Notes: generated by a model not told the origin, from the letters alone. A stretch of DNA of 64,000 nucleotides from Arundinibacter roseus (GCF_004348825.1 NZ_SMJU01000015.1:1-64000); one strand, 5' to 3'. Positions 50,353-59,411 are shown, numbered from the stretch's first letter. A program made the numbers and translations.

Positions 50353-51261
50353 ATGCCGCTATACTTCGCCTTCAACCTCCTCATCCGATCCGACATCAGT
50401 TTGCCCGAACTGAATCCGGCTACCGAAACCGGACAGCCGGAAGACATTCGAATTTGCCTGACAAGTCTTACGTTACCGACCTTAAAGCAAACGCCCATTC
50501 ACCGGCGTGGCGTAAGGGCTCGGAGTGGCTCCGCGGGCAGTGATACAATTTTCATGTCCTGGAAAGGTATTGCCGCATACAAAGCCGTTGGCGGTCATAC
50601 ACTTTTTGTAGATAGCTACACCGAAGATGCGTCCGTCCTTAGCCTGTTTACGGTTAGTGAAGCTTTGGGGTGTATTCTCTTGCAACGCGGATTGTTGCTG
50701 CTGCATGCAAGTGCGGTGCAGGTAGGAGCGGGTGCTTACTGTTTTATGGGGGTGCCGGGTGCGGGAAAATCAACCACGGCAACGGCTTTTGTGCAGGCCG
50801 GAGCGCCGCTGTTAAGTGATGATTTAACGGCTATATGGTTTAATGAAAAGAAAGAACCCTTTATTCTTCCGGCCTATCCTCAGTTGAAAATCTGGGAAAA
50901 TACGGTGGAAGGCCTTTCTTTTGAAAAAACGGATTTGCAGCCGGTAAGCGAAGGAATTAATAAGTTTTCATTTAATCCTCAACACAATTTTCCGACCCAA
51001 CCTGTTCCGTTGGCGCAGGTTTATTTTATTCATAAAGCCCGCAATAAACCTGCTTTACAGCAAGTCAAACCCACCGAAGTACCGATTGAACTGGTTCGGC
51101 ATTTTCCGTTGGCTACACATTTGCTGGAAGGGAAAGTTTTGCACCAACATTTTTTGCAAAGTATGTGGTGCGCAGCGGCGGCTTCTATTTGGCGAAAACG
51201 TCGTCCGGCAGATTTTAAAGCGCTCCAAAATTGGGCTGAAAGCTGTATTCAAATATCCTGA
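50353..51261 (+). CDS. HPr-kinase-like (HprK-related) serine kinase
   Basis: A 302-residue protein with the HprK/PEP-carboxykinase-like P-loop fold: a family His in LLLLHASAV (residue 118), Walker A FMGVPGAGKSTTATAF (133-140) and LLSDDLTAI with the SDD pair at 155-157, as in HprK-related kinases. No N-terminal HprK DRTGG domain. In lasso clusters such kinases phosphorylate the C-terminus of the precursor peptide (paeninodin type), and HprK-related proteins also accompany PqqD-like proteins elsewhere. It starts with ATG at 50353 and its last base overlaps the first base of the nucleotidyltransferase start codon, so the two are translationally coupled. Confidence 0.85.
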   Translation: MPLYFAFNLLIRSDISLPELNPATETGQPEDIRICLTSLTLPTLKQTPIHRRGVRARSGSAGSDTIFMSWKGIAAYKAVGGHTLFVDSYTEDASVLSLFTVSEALGCILLQRGLLLLHASAVQVGAGAYCFMGVPGAGKSTTATAFVQAGAPLLSDDLTAIWFNEKKEPFILPAYPQLKIWENTVEGLSFEKTDLQPVSEGINKFSFNPQHNFPTQPVPLAQVYFIHKARNKPALQQVKPTEVPIELVRHFPLATHLLEGKVLHQHFLQSMWCAAAASIWRKRRPADFKALQNWAESCIQIS

Positions 51262-52370
51262 TGGAAACATTTATCCACCCTGCATTGCCTTCCGCAGAAC
51301 TAGCGCTGATTCAATCGGCCTGTTTGGGGGTACCACTGGCAGAAGAAACCTGGACGGACGTTCGGGGAGAACGGCTTTTGGCGCTGGCACGCTGGCATCA
51401 GGTGCGTCCGCAGGTTTTTGCGGCTGTTCAGCATTTTTCTGCTTCGTGGGTTGGTGAGTTAAAACAAGAGGTCTTTCAGCTTACACTATCCAATTTGGTC
51501 AATACGCGTGAAACACTCAGTTTACTGACTATTCTTAAAAAAAATCAGATTTCGGCCTATGCCTATAAAGGCTGCGTGTGGGCCGAGTGGCTCTATGGCC
51601 AACAAAGTCGACGTGAATTTGGGGATATAGATTTGCTGGTAGCAAAAGATGATGTAAACCGTTGCCTCGACTTATTTCGATCGGTGGGGTATGCGCCCGA
51701 CCCGTATCGGGAATATCTTTTAACTAATCAAACGTCGATTCGGGACGCTTTTTTTCGAACGGACTACCACATTCCCATGGAAAAAAGGGTAGGGGCGGCA
51801 TCAAGTATGATGCTGGAAGTCCATTGGCAGGTGGCTTATCCTCGTTTGTGTTTTTCGTTTCCATCCAAAGAATGGAGTGAGTATAAAGTACAAATGATGA
51901 TTCAGAGCGAGTCCGTACGCTGTTTCACCAACGAGTATCAACTGTTGCTGCTTATCATGCATCATGGGGGAAAAGAGAATTGGGCAAAACTAAAATACGT
52001 GGCCGATTTGGCTGCCTATATGAAGCGTTACGGTGCTGCAACCAATTGGCCGCTTGTGAAACGATTGGCGGAGAAAAAAGGCCTTTGGAAACTGGTACGG
52101 CAAAGTTTGGGCCTTTTAAAAGCGCTTGGCATGCCGTGGAGTGACGCATGGCCTGAGGTTGAGGCAGTTTCGCTGAAAGCTACCATTTTGAAAAATTGGG
52201 AGGAAATGCCCCCCGATCCTAAAAATTCTACCTGGATGTACCTGAAACAAGCCATAACGATTCGTGAACATACAGCTGATCAATGGGAGGTTGCCAAAGC
52301 TCATCTTCGGTATATGAGTGAGCTGAAACTTCTGCTGCATAAATCACGCTGGTACGCAGGTAAATCGTAG
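51261..52370 (+). CDS. Nucleotidyltransferase family protein of the RiPP-like cassette
   Basis: A 369-residue protein of the lasso/HprK-associated nucleotidyltransferase family. The N-terminal alpha-helical part (LARWHQVRPQVFAAVQ) precedes the polymerase-beta-like core: AYKGCVWAEWLYG, then RREFGDIDLLVAKDD with the metal-binding Asp pair (122 and 124). The C-terminal third is helical with a HHGGKENWAKLKYVADLAAYM motif (about residue 230). Family members are found in RiPP gene clusters with kinases; the nucleotidylated target is unknown. It ends before a bidirectional terminator. The start codon overlaps the end of the kinase gene by one base. Confidence 0.84.
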   Translation: METFIHPALPSAELALIQSACLGVPLAEETWTDVRGERLLALARWHQVRPQVFAAVQHFSASWVGELKQEVFQLTLSNLVNTRETLSLLTILKKNQISAYAYKGCVWAEWLYGQQSRREFGDIDLLVAKDDVNRCLDLFRSVGYAPDPYREYLLTNQTSIRDAFFRTDYHIPMEKRVGAASSMMLEVHWQVAYPRLCFSFPSKEWSEYKVQMMIQSESVRCFTNEYQLLLLIMHHGGKENWAKLKYVADLAAYMKRYGAATNWPLVKRLAEKKGLWKLVRQSLGLLKALGMPWSDAWPEVEAVSLKATILKNWEEMPPDPKNSTWMYLKQAITIREHTADQWEVAKAHLRYMSELKLLLHKSRWYAGKS

Positions 52371-52412
52371 GCAAAGTTTCCTGTTTCGCAAAAGTATATT
52401 CTGCCAAAAAAC

Positions 52413-52450
52413 AAAACGGACGATACATTTTATATGTACCGTCCGTTTTT
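52413..52450. terminator. Bidirectional terminator between the cassette and ftsH
   Basis: AAAACGGAC pairs with GTCCGTTTT, with an inner ATACAT/ATGTAC pairing and T runs on both strands. It lies between the stops at 52370 and 52470. Confidence 0.85.
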
Positions 52451-52469
52451 ATTAATTAATTCCTGAAAA

Positions 52470-54536
52470 TCAGGCCTTTGATTCTTCTGCCGGGCTTTCT
52501 GCTTCGGTAATTACATCGCTTGCTTTGGCTTTTTCTTCCAATGCCTGCTTCACTACTTCTTCATGAATTGCGGCTTCTTCCCGCGAGCGGCGGTTTACGT
52601 ATGCCTGATAGTTCGTTTCCTTCTCGTAAGGTCTTTTTCCAATCAAACGATCCAGGTCACTTTGGAATAAAATCTCTTTTTCCAATAACTCCTGCGCAAT
52701 CGTTTCCAACTCAGTCCGCTTGTCGCGGAGAAGTGTCATCACATGCTGATACGCTTTATCGACTAACAATCGAACTTCGTGGTCAATTTTCTCGGCAGTT
52801 GCGTCAGAGTAAGGTTTGGTAAATGAATAATCCGATTGCTTGGAATCATAAAACGAAATGTTTCCAATTTTATCATTCATTCCGTACATCGTCACCATGC
52901 TGTATGCCAGTTTGGTAACTCGTTCGAGGTCGCTAAGAGCTCCGGTAGAGATTTTGCCAAACACTACATCTTCGGCAGCCCGTCCACCCAACGTCATACA
53001 CATTTCGTCGAAAAGCTGCTCGGTACGGTAGAGATACTGCTCACGCGGCAAATACTGCGCATAACCCAATGCTGCCACTCCACGAGGTACAATCGTTACT
53101 TTTACCAACGGATCTGCGTGTTCGAGGTACCATCCGGCTACGGCGTGGCCGGCTTCGTGGTAGGCTACAATCTGCTTTTCTTCGGGCGAAATCAGTTTGT
53201 TTTTCTTTTCCAAACCACCAATTACCCGATCCATCGCATCCTGAAAATCCTGCATTGTCACCTCGTCACGGTCGCGACGGGCAGCGATAAGCGCTGCTTC
53301 GTTGCAAACGTTGGCAATTTCGGCACCGGCAAAACCAGGCGTTTGGGCAGCTAATTTCTGAATATCTACGTCCTGAGAGATCTTGATGGGTTTCAGGTGT
53401 ACTTTGAAAATCGCTTCACGGCCAATTACGTCCGGCTTATCAACAGAAATCTGACGGTCAAAACGGCCGGGACGAAGCAACGCCGAATCCAGTACATCCG
53501 GACGGTTAGTTGCGGCTACGATAATAATACCTGAGTCCGTAGCAAAGCCATCCATTTCAACAAGCAGCGAGTTTAACGTATTCTCACGCTCGTCGTTTGA
53601 GCCGGGCATACCGCCACGTCCACGTGAACGACCTACGGCGTCAATTTCATCAATAAAGATGATACAGGGAGCTTTTTCTTTGGCTTGCTTGAAAAGGTCA
53701 CGAACCCGGGCTGCGCCTACGCCTACAAACATTTCTACAAAATCAGAACCTGACAAAGAGAAAAACGGTACGCCTGCTTCGCCCGCTACGGCCTTGGCCA
53801 GCAGGGTTTTACCCGTACCGGGAGGGCCTACCAGCAAAGCTCCTTTGGGGATTTTTGCACCTAATTTTTTAAACTTATCGGGACTTTTAAGATAATCCAC
53901 AATTTCCTTAATCTCCTCTTTGGCTTCATCGAGTCCGGCAACGTCGTTAAAGGTAATTTTTACCTTATTTTCGGCATCAAACAGCGTAGCTCTCGAACGG
54001 CCAATGTTGAAGATTTGCCCACCGGGCCCTACACCTCCTGACATTCGGCCCAGCAGGAAGTACATCACCAGAATCATGACTATGAAAAAGCCCCACGTGC
54101 CGATAAAGCCCGTCCAGTCGTTTCGGGTGTCAATTTTATATTCAATTTTATCTCCATCGGCGACTCCCTCCTGCATTTGTTCAAGATCTTTCTTGAAGGT
54201 TTCGGCAGATGTTACCTGAAACTGATAGTGTGGTCCTGCTTCTCCGCTGAAATAATTATTGTCTTTGGATAAAACCTGATACTTATCTTTTTTAAGGGCC
54301 TCCGGTTTCAGTGTTACCTCCACCGATTTGTCGTTCACAATCGTAACCCGTGCCACTTCGCTGTCGGTTACCATTTTCTCAAATCGCTTTTGGGTAGTCT
54401 CCCGAAGTGTAGAAGACCGATTGAGGTATGTAATTCCCAGTATCGTGGCGATCAAGGCAGCGATGATCCAGCCCTGATAGCCACGTTGCGGGCTTTTGGG
54501 ATTCAATGGATTTCTTTTGTTATCGTTATCAGACAT
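52470..54536 (-). CDS. ftsH: ATP-dependent zinc metalloprotease FtsH
   Basis: A 688-residue membrane-bound AAA+ protease. N-terminal helices ([17 protein letters not shown] and [17 protein letters not shown]) flank a periplasmic domain. Then the AAA module: Walker [16 protein letters not shown] (about residue 235), [21 protein letters not shown], Walker [18 protein letters not shown], and SRH-type [15 protein letters not shown]. The protease zinc motif is [15 protein letters not shown] (HExxH, about 455). The C-terminal tail is acidic and Ala-rich. It degrades membrane and regulatory proteins. rsfS lies upstream on the same strand, separated by 69 bases, so they may share an mRNA. Confidence 0.97.
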   Translation of the reverse strand: MSDNDNKRNPLNPKSPQRGYQGWIIAALIATILGITYLNRSSTLRETTQKRFEKMVTDSEVARVTIVNDKSVEVTLKPEALKKDKYQVLSKDNNYFSGEAGPHYQFQVTSAETFKKDLEQMQEGVADGDKIEYKIDTRNDWTGFIGTWGFFIVMILVMYFLLGRMSGGVGPGGQIFNIGRSRATLFDAENKVKITFNDVAGLDEAKEEIKEIVDYLKSPDKFKKLGAKIPKGALLVGPPGTGKTLLAKAVAGEAGVPFFSLSGSDFVEMFVGVGAARVRDLFKQAKEKAPCIIFIDEIDAVGRSRGRGGMPGSNDERENTLNSLLVEMDGFATDSGIIIVAATNRPDVLDSALLRPGRFDRQISVDKPDVIGREAIFKVHLKPIKISQDVDIQKLAAQTPGFAGAEIANVCNEAALIAARRDRDEVTMQDFQDAMDRVIGGLEKKNKLISPEEKQIVAYHEAGHAVAGWYLEHADPLVKVTIVPRGVAALGYAQYLPREQYLYRTEQLFDEMCMTLGGRAAEDVVFGKISTGALSDLERVTKLAYSMVTMYGMNDKIGNISFYDSKQSDYSFTKPYSDATAEKIDHEVRLLVDKAYQHVMTLLRDKRTELETIAQELLEKEILFQSDLDRLIGKRPYEKETNYQAYVNRRSREEAAIHEEVVKQALEEKAKASDVITEAESPAEESKA

Positions 54537-54605
54537 TATAATAGGGCATTAGTAGAAATTTGTTATAAAAACATATTCCGCGTGAGTAATGTTCACAGGA
54601 ATATT

Positions 54606-54989
54606 TTAAGCAACCGACTCTTCAATTAAAGTCAGTTCTGCATCTCCCCAGAGCTCTTCCAGGTCATAGTATTTGCGACGATCTTTTTTGAATACATGGA
54701 CTACAACGTCGACATAGTCAATTAAAATCCATTCGCGGTTCGTTTTTCCTTCTTTATGCCAGGGGTTTTCCTGAATTGCCTTGTGTACCTCATGTTCAAT
54801 GGAATCAGCGATAGCGTCGATTTGGGTATCTGATGTACCCGAACAGATGATGAAGTAGTCCGCTACGGCATTTTTTACTTTGCGAAGGTCAAGAATTGCA
54901 ATTTCCTGCCCTTTCTTTTCGATCATTCCTTTCGTTACAAGCTGGCAGAGGTCTTGTGAAGATACTTCTTTATTTTTGCGTTGTTTCAT
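54606..54989 (-). CDS. rsfS: Ribosomal silencing factor RsfS
   Basis: A 127-residue RsfS (DUF143, Iojap family). Signature blocks: AILDLRKVKNAVADYFIICSGTSDTQIDAIADSIEH, then NREWILIDYVDVVVHVFKKDRRKYYDLEELWGDAE. It binds L14 of the 50S subunit and blocks subunit joining in starvation. The N-terminal part has a Lys-rich start (MKQRKNKEVSSQDLCQLV). Upstream of ftsH on the minus strand and divergent from birA; the birA reading frame is open into rsfS, but the start of birA lies outside. Confidence 0.95.
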   Translation of the reverse strand: MKQRKNKEVSSQDLCQLVTKGMIEKKGQEIAILDLRKVKNAVADYFIICSGTSDTQIDAIADSIEHEVHKAIQENPWHKEGKTNREWILIDYVDVVVHVFKKDRRKYYDLEELWGDAELTLIEESVA

Positions 54990-55069
54990 GCGTTTTGTTT
55001 ACCGGTGAAAGTCCAAACTGTTCATGGCACAGTTTGGCATTGATAAAAGTAAAAAATAAATCAAAAAAA

Positions 55070-55843
55070 GTGTACGACTCTTGCGCTAAAACCTTGTTTA
55101 TAGGTAAAAAGATTGTTTATCTGCCATCTTGTCATTCTACCAACGACATAGCGGCTGAATTAGTGCGTGCTGAAAAGTTGCCGGAGGGTTCCGTTGTCAT
55201 CACCAGCGAGCAAACTGCCGGGCGTGGACAACGTGGTTCCCGATGGATTACCGAGCAGGGCGCAAATTTTACGTTTTCGGTAGTATTCTGTCCTGCTTTT
55301 TTGGCCATAGATCAACAATTTCTTCTTAGTCAGGCGGTTGCATTAGGTGTTTTGGGTTTTCTGTCTGACAAATGTGCCCATGCCCAGATCAAATGGCCCA
55401 ATGATTTATACATTCAGGATTCGAAAGTCGGAGGTATTTTAATTGAAAATTCGATCCAGGGCGCGCGCCTGTCACACGCAATCGCGGGAATTGGCCTGAA
55501 TATCAACCAACGCCAATTTTCTGTCCCACGGGCTACGTCTCTTTTTCGGGAAACCAGGCAATTTTTTGACTTGAAAACCGAGCTGCCCTTGTTGCTACAA
55601 CATTTGGAACAATCGTATTTACAACTCAGAAATGGCCATTTTGAGGTTATTCGTGAGCGGTACAAAACGCGACTGCTGGGTTTTGGTCAGAAGCGAACTT
55701 TTGCTGCCAACGGTATTCTTTTTTCCGGAACAGTCGTAGGAATTACGCCGTATGGACAGTTACAGGTTCTGACAGAAGAGGGAGCGATTCGGGAGTTTGA
55801 CATCAAGGAGATTGAATGGAAATTTACTCTGGACGAGAGCTAA
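55070..55843 (+). CDS. birA: Biotin-[acetyl-CoA-carboxylase] ligase
   Basis: A 257-residue monofunctional (non-DNA-binding) biotin protein ligase. It contains PSCHSTNDIAAELV and the biotin/ATP-binding loop SEQTAGRGQRGSRWITEQGANFTFS (GRGRRGRxW type). KWPNDLYIQDSKVGGILIENS (KWPNDI motif with catalytic-region Lys) and GIGLNINQ complete it. The C-terminal SH3-like domain ends IREFDIKEIEWKF. It attaches biotin to the acetyl-CoA carboxylase carrier protein. No HTH repressor domain. The frame is open upstream to 54896; the GTG at 55070 gives the usual length and N-terminus of this family in Bacteroidota. Its 3' end overlaps the convergent TMEM220-like gene by 20 bases. Confidence 0.88.
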   Translation: MYDSCAKTLFIGKKIVYLPSCHSTNDIAAELVRAEKLPEGSVVITSEQTAGRGQRGSRWITEQGANFTFSVVFCPAFLAIDQQFLLSQAVALGVLGFLSDKCAHAQIKWPNDLYIQDSKVGGILIENSIQGARLSHAIAGIGLNINQRQFSVPRATSLFRETRQFFDLKTELPLLLQHLEQSYLQLRNGHFEVIRERYKTRLLGFGQKRTFAANGILFSGTVVGITPYGQLQVLTEEGAIREFDIKEIEWKFTLDES

Positions 55844-56165
55844 GCCATCCCAGCAAGCCCATCGCCACTGCACAAATACCCAACCCAAGCGACTCGCGTG
55901 CCAATTCAATATTGAGACTTCGCATCCCTAAATCACCAAAAAAGATTCCTTCAAATTCGGGTGGCCAAACAAGAAAAGTACCAATCAGAAAAGCCACAGC
56001 CAAACCATAAAATATCCAGTAAGGCCACAGCCGTTTGTGGGCCATGTAGCAGGCAAGTGCAGCTGCCGAATAGATGGATATCCAGATTTCGGGGTCAGGA
56101 TCATTGAACTGAAAGTAGGAGAAAAGCAGGAAGAGTAGTCCGAAAAGTAGCGATACAAATTTCAT
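55824..56165 (-). CDS. TMEM220-family membrane protein
   Basis: A 113-residue protein with three to four helices: MKFVSLLFGLLFLLFSYFQFNDPDP, IWISIYSAAALACYM, YWIFYGLAVAFLIGTFLVWP and the C-terminal SLGLGICAVAMGLLGWLSS. The FQFNDPDPxxW block and the RESLGL segment are the signature of the transmembrane protein 220 family (PF15071). Role unknown. Convergent with birA, with overlapping 3' ends. The start ATG follows a clear AT-rich stretch. A bidirectional hairpin lies further upstream, separating it from the T9SS protein gene. Confidence 0.85.
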   Translation of the reverse strand: MKFVSLLFGLLFLLFSYFQFNDPDPEIWISIYSAAALACYMAHKRLWPYWIFYGLAVAFLIGTFLVWPPEFEGIFFGDLGMRSLNIELARESLGLGICAVAMGLLGWLSSRPE

Positions 56166-56249
56166 TTGCAGTAAAAATTACAAGGCTTAACAGGTAAAAC
56201 TTTTGCAGAACAAAGAAAATTCCAGGGCCAAATTACTGATAGCGGCTAC

Positions 56250-56296
56250 AAAAAACAGGGAGCAAAGAAATTGAATCTTTTGCTCCCTGTTTTTTT
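56250..56296. terminator. Terminator of the T9SS protein gene
   Basis: AAAAAACAGGGAGCAAA pairs with TTTGCTCCCTGTTTTTT (about 56250-56266 with 56279-56296) around a 12-base loop. It has a T tract on either strand and is positioned just after the stop of the minus-strand gene that ends at 56314. Confidence 0.85.
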
Positions 56297-56313
56297 ATGG
56301 ACCTGTTATCTAA

Positions 56314-56877
56314 TCAATTTTGCTTCACAATCTTGTGCGTTTTACGACCATTTGGCGTGTCCAACGTACACAGATACACTCCATTGGGGAGTGTTTCAGA
56401 CTCAAAAGTGATTTTGTGCGTTCCACCGCTTTGCGGCTCGTTGGTCAGCAGTCGTGAAATGACCGTTCCGCGCAGGTCCAGAATACTAATACTTACCGAA
56501 GCCGTTTCGGGAATTGTATATTCGATTAAGGTATTTTGAGCAAATGGATTTGGATAGGCTCCCAGGCTGAAAACATTTTCTTCCCAGGTAATCAGAGACA
56601 ACTCTACGGGCGCACATGCCGCAATGGAAGCGTCAAAAACGGTACCGGGCTTTACTTCAAACCCTGCACTAAGCGTTACGGACTCTCCGGCCCGATAGGC
56701 TACATTGCCCGACTGAATCACGTTGGAGGCTGTCAGGTGCTCGCTTGCCTGCTCCACAAGTGTCCCGCCTGACAGCGGCGCGGTGAGTGTGACGGTTGTA
56801 GGGCAAGAGTCCTGAGCCTGAGCGCAATAAGTAAAAGTAGCCAGGGCAAGGGATAAGAGTAGCGTAGTTTTTTTCAT
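56314..56877 (-). CDS. Small secreted protein with T9SS type A sorting domain
   Basis: A 187-residue exported protein. Signal peptide MKKTTLLLSLALATFTYCAQAQ, then a short mature region with TASNVIQSGNVAYRAGESVTLSAGFEVKPGTVFDASIAAC. This is the Bacteroidota motif that precedes many T9SS tails (SGxVxxxAGxxVxLxxGFxxxxGxxFxAxI). It is followed by a type A C-terminal domain (AYPNPFAQNTLIEYTI ... NGVYLCTLDTPNGRKTHKIVKQ). A TATATTTG box lies on the minus strand at 56960-56953. Expected to reach the surface through the type IX system whose regulator PorX is encoded nearby. Confidence 0.85.
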   Translation of the reverse strand: MKKTTLLLSLALATFTYCAQAQDSCPTTVTLTAPLSGGTLVEQASEHLTASNVIQSGNVAYRAGESVTLSAGFEVKPGTVFDASIAACAPVELSLITWEENVFSLGAYPNPFAQNTLIEYTIPETASVSISILDLRGTVISRLLTNEPQSGGTHKITFESETLPNGVYLCTLDTPNGRKTHKIVKQN

Positions 56878-57023
56878 AGTTCGATTGGTTCAAAAAGTGA
56901 GTCATTGACTTAAAGGACAAAGACCGGTAGTTTTCCGAAAAAAGCTACGTACCAAATATACACAGGGTAAGGTGGATAAGCCACTATTTTTATCCATATT
57001 GTTCAAAAAAGTTATCAATCGGA

Positions 57024-57743
57024 TTATTGAGCCCGCTGCGCGGCGCAATACTGATCAATGGCAATTTTGGCTTCGGCAAATCCTAATTTCTGTGCCTGCT
57101 TCAAACTCAAACATGCCAAATCCTGCTCGCCACTTTCCAGCTGAGCCAACCCCAACCCGTAGTACGCCTTCCCAAAAGACGGATCGTAGCGGGTTGCTTT
57201 TTTGAAAGCTACGACTGCTTTTTCGTACGATTTTTCACGGAAATACGTATTGCCCAAATTATACCAGGCCTGTACATTGTCTTCGTCGAGCTGTGTGGCT
57301 TTTTCAAAATCCTGAATTGCCTGCGGGATTTGTTCCATCAGGGCCAAAACCTGACCGCGATTGAGGTACACATCGGCCGTGTCAGGAGCGAGTTGGGCCA
57401 CCCGATTGTAGTCGATAAGAGCAGAATCCAATTGATTTTGGGTAGTATAAAGCAGCGCACGGTTAAAATAAGGCTGATAAAAATCGGGTTTGAGCTGAAT
57501 CGCCTGTGCATAGTCGAGCAAAGCATTTGGATATTCTTTTAGCTCAAAATAGGCCACCCCGCGGGTGTTGAAAGCCTCGGCGTTTTTTAGGTCTTTATCA
57601 ATAGCTTTGTTCAGATAATCAATGCCTTCCCGGGTTTTTCCTTCGCGCAGCAGGGTTTTACCTTTAATCAAAAAAGCATCTGAGGATTGTGAACACTGAA
57701 AGAAAAAAAGGCTACAAAAAAATAAGATAAGCAGACGAATCAT
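57024..57743 (-). CDS. TPR-repeat lipoprotein
   Basis: A 239-residue lipoprotein. The N-terminus MIRLLILFFCSLFFFQC ends with a lipobox Cys (residue 17). About six tetratricopeptide repeats follow: AFNTRGVAYFELKEYPNALLDYAQAIQLKP, PYFNRALLYTTQNQLDSALIDYNRV, VYLNRGQVLALMEQIPQAIQDFEKA, AWYNLGNTYFREKSYEKAVVAFKKA, KAYYGLGLAQLESGEQDLACLSLKQA. The start at 57743 (8 codons into the longer frame) gives a standard signal. It may act as a periplasmic scaffold. It is divergent from the SRP RNA gene, with about 90 bases between. Confidence 0.88.
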   Translation of the reverse strand: MIRLLILFFCSLFFFQCSQSSDAFLIKGKTLLREGKTREGIDYLNKAIDKDLKNAEAFNTRGVAYFELKEYPNALLDYAQAIQLKPDFYQPYFNRALLYTTQNQLDSALIDYNRVAQLAPDTADVYLNRGQVLALMEQIPQAIQDFEKATQLDEDNVQAWYNLGNTYFREKSYEKAVVAFKKATRYDPSFGKAYYGLGLAQLESGEQDLACLSLKQAQKLGFAEAKIAIDQYCAAQRAQ

Positions 57744-57821
57744 GAATTGATTTTTATTGGTTTGCACAAAAGTACGGGAGAAAGCCTTGCGAAAGTTTTC
57801 TTTTTGTCAGGAAAATGTACG

Positions 57822-57829
57822 TATCTTTG
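57822..57829 (+). promoter_or_regulatory. -7-like box of the SRP RNA gene
   Basis: TATCTTTG, a perfect TANNTTTG match, 5 bases before the predicted 5' end of the RNA. TTTTTG lies 16 bases further upstream (ends 57806). Confidence 0.5.
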
Positions 57830-57833
57830 CAAC

Positions 57834-57924
57834 GGCAAATCGGAACTACCAGCTCCTGCCGAATCCCCCAGGTCCTGACCGAAGCAAGGGTAGGTGGTCG
57901 TAGCGGTGAGATTCTCGGTTTGCC
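57834..57924 (+). ncRNA. ffs: Bacterial signal recognition particle RNA (small type)
   Basis: A 91-base RNA folding into one long hairpin. The ends GGCAAA (57834-57839) and TTTGCC (57919-57924) pair. The apical half holds CCCCCAGGTCC...GAAGCAAGGG, the SRP domain IV core with the 5' CAGGUCC and 3' GAAGCA strands. A run of seven T follows immediately (terminator), and a TATCTTTG box precedes it. The order in the tip, CAGGTCC-TGAC-CGAAGCA, departs from the common CAGGTCC-GGAA-GGAAGCA, so the tetraloop differs from the consensus. It binds Ffh for co-translational membrane targeting. A protein frame reading through it from 57815 was rejected. Confidence 0.78.
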
Positions 57925-58030
57925 TTTTTTTGTTTCTTTTCAGGTCAAATCCCTTTCTTCTTTTGGATTCCTGTTGCTTTCCCTACTTTTGTATCTGATT
58001 GTTTTCACAACCAAATCCTTTACATATCAA

Positions 58031-58687
58031 ATGAAATTCTTTATCGATACGGCCAATTTGGCTGAAATCAAAGAAGCCCATGCACTGGGAGTTCTTGATG
58101 GTGTTACCACCAATCCATCCCTCATGGCCAAAGAAGGCATTACAGGCAAAAACAACATCATGAGCCATTACAAAGCGATTTGTGATCTCGTAGATGGTGA
58201 CGTTAGTGCCGAGGTAATCTCAACGGATTTTGAAGGAATGGTGCGCGAAGGAGAAGAGCTGATCGAAATTGATGACAAAATCGTAGTGAAAATTCCGATC
58301 ATTAAAGACGGCGTTAAAGCGCTCAAATATTTCTCAAATAAAGGAATCCGTACCAACTGTACGCTGATTTTCTCCGCCGGACAGGCTTTGCTAGCTGCCA
58401 AAGCCGGTGCTACGTATGTATCCCCGTTCATTGGCCGTTTGGATGATATTTCTACGGATGGAGTCGCTTTAATTGAACAAATTGTTACGATCTACCGCAA
58501 CTATAATTACGAAACGCAGGTATTGGCTGCGTCTGTTCGTCACCCTATGCACATTATGCAGTGTGCCGAGATTGGCGCGGATGTTATGACCGGTCCGCTG
58601 AGCGCAATTCTTGCCCTTTTGAAACATCCTTTGACGGATAGTGGCCTGGAAAAATTCCTGGCCGATTACCAGAAAGGAAATCAGTAA
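58031..58687 (+). CDS. Fructose-6-phosphate aldolase/transaldolase-like protein
   Basis: A 218-residue class I aldolase of the small transaldolase (TalC/FSA, subfamily 3B) type. [31 protein letters not shown] is the classic opening, with the catalytic Asp in FIDT and TTNPSL. The Schiff-base Lys is in [14 protein letters not shown] (about residue 87). [31 protein letters not shown] follows. Length matches the FSA family (about 215-220). A longer frame from 57815 reads through the SRP RNA and is not used. Whether it acts as transaldolase in the pentose phosphate pathway or as fructose-6-phosphate aldolase cannot be decided; in Bacteroidota this protein usually serves as transaldolase. It is 45 bases before ftsE. 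Confidence 0.92.
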   Translation: MKFFIDTANLAEIKEAHALGVLDGVTTNPSLMAKEGITGKNNIMSHYKAICDLVDGDVSAEVISTDFEGMVREGEELIEIDDKIVVKIPIIKDGVKALKYFSNKGIRTNCTLIFSAGQALLAAKAGATYVSPFIGRLDDISTDGVALIEQIVTIYRNYNYETQVLAASVRHPMHIMQCAEIGADVMTGPLSAILALLKHPLTDSGLEKFLADYQKGNQ

Positions 58688-58732
58688 TTCGCAGACTTCG
58701 CTACTGCAAGTCGCTCATTTTTTTGTTACGAA

Positions 58733-59410
58733 ATGACCATTACCAACGAGCCCGTCGTTTTGCTTGAACGTGCGGATATTTATCAGGGTACAAAGCCCAT
58801 TCTGGCTGATGTGAATTTTCATATCGATAAAGGAGAATTTGTTTTTCTAATCGGACGAACCGGTAGCGGAAAAAGCTCGCTGCTCAAAACCCTTTATGCC
58901 GACCTTTGGCTCCAAACGGGCTCTGCCCGGGTGGCGGGCTATGAGCTGCACAAAATAAAACGGAGTGACGTACCTTTCCTGCGCCGCAGGATTGGTATCG
59001 TCTTCCAGGATTTTCAACTCCTGACGGATCGCTCAGTGGAGGAAAACCTGACTTTTGTCCTGAAAGCTACGGGCTGGAAAGAAAAAGCCGACATTGCCCG
59101 GCGCATTTCGGAAGTGCTCATGCAGGTTGGCCTCGGCACGTCCCCAAAGAAAATGCCGCATCAACTGTCAGGCGGAGAGCAGCAGCGGGTCGTGATTGCG
59201 CGCGCGATGCTCAATGAGCCCCAGATTTTGATTGCCGATGAGCCAACCGGAAACCTCGATCCTGAGGTGAGTGAGCAAATCATGCAGGTTTTTAAAACGA
59301 TCAATACCGCCGGAACGGCTATTCTGATGGCTACTCATAACTACGATTTGCTCAAAAATCACCCGGCAAGAATCCTGAAATGTGAAAATGGCGTGGTGCA
59401 TGAGTCCTGA
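58733..59410 (+). CDS. ftsE: FtsE-like cell division ATP-binding protein
   Basis: A 225-residue ABC ATPase of the FtsE subfamily. Walker A FLIGRTGSGKSSLLKTLYADL (about residue 42), the Q-loop region RRRIGIVFQDFQLLTDRSVEENL (typical of FtsE), the signature LSGGEQQRVVIARAM (about 145), Walker B ILIADEPTGNLD and H-loop ATHNYDLL. It probably pairs with FtsX, which is not in this window, to activate peptidoglycan hydrolases at division. ATG at 58733 has no clear Shine-Dalgarno sequence. The gene converges on the heme oxygenase gene, with 1 base between the stop codons. Confidence 0.9.
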   Translation: MTITNEPVVLLERADIYQGTKPILADVNFHIDKGEFVFLIGRTGSGKSSLLKTLYADLWLQTGSARVAGYELHKIKRSDVPFLRRRIGIVFQDFQLLTDRSVEENLTFVLKATGWKEKADIARRISEVLMQVGLGTSPKKMPHQLSGGEQQRVVIARAMLNEPQILIADEPTGNLDPEVSEQIMQVFKTINTAGTAILMATHNYDLLKNHPARILKCENGVVHES

Positions 59411-59411
59411 T

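Noticed and set aside
57815-58030. N-terminal extension of the transaldolase-like gene
   Set aside because: It reads through the SRP RNA hairpin and its terminator; the family start MKFFIDTAN is at 58031.
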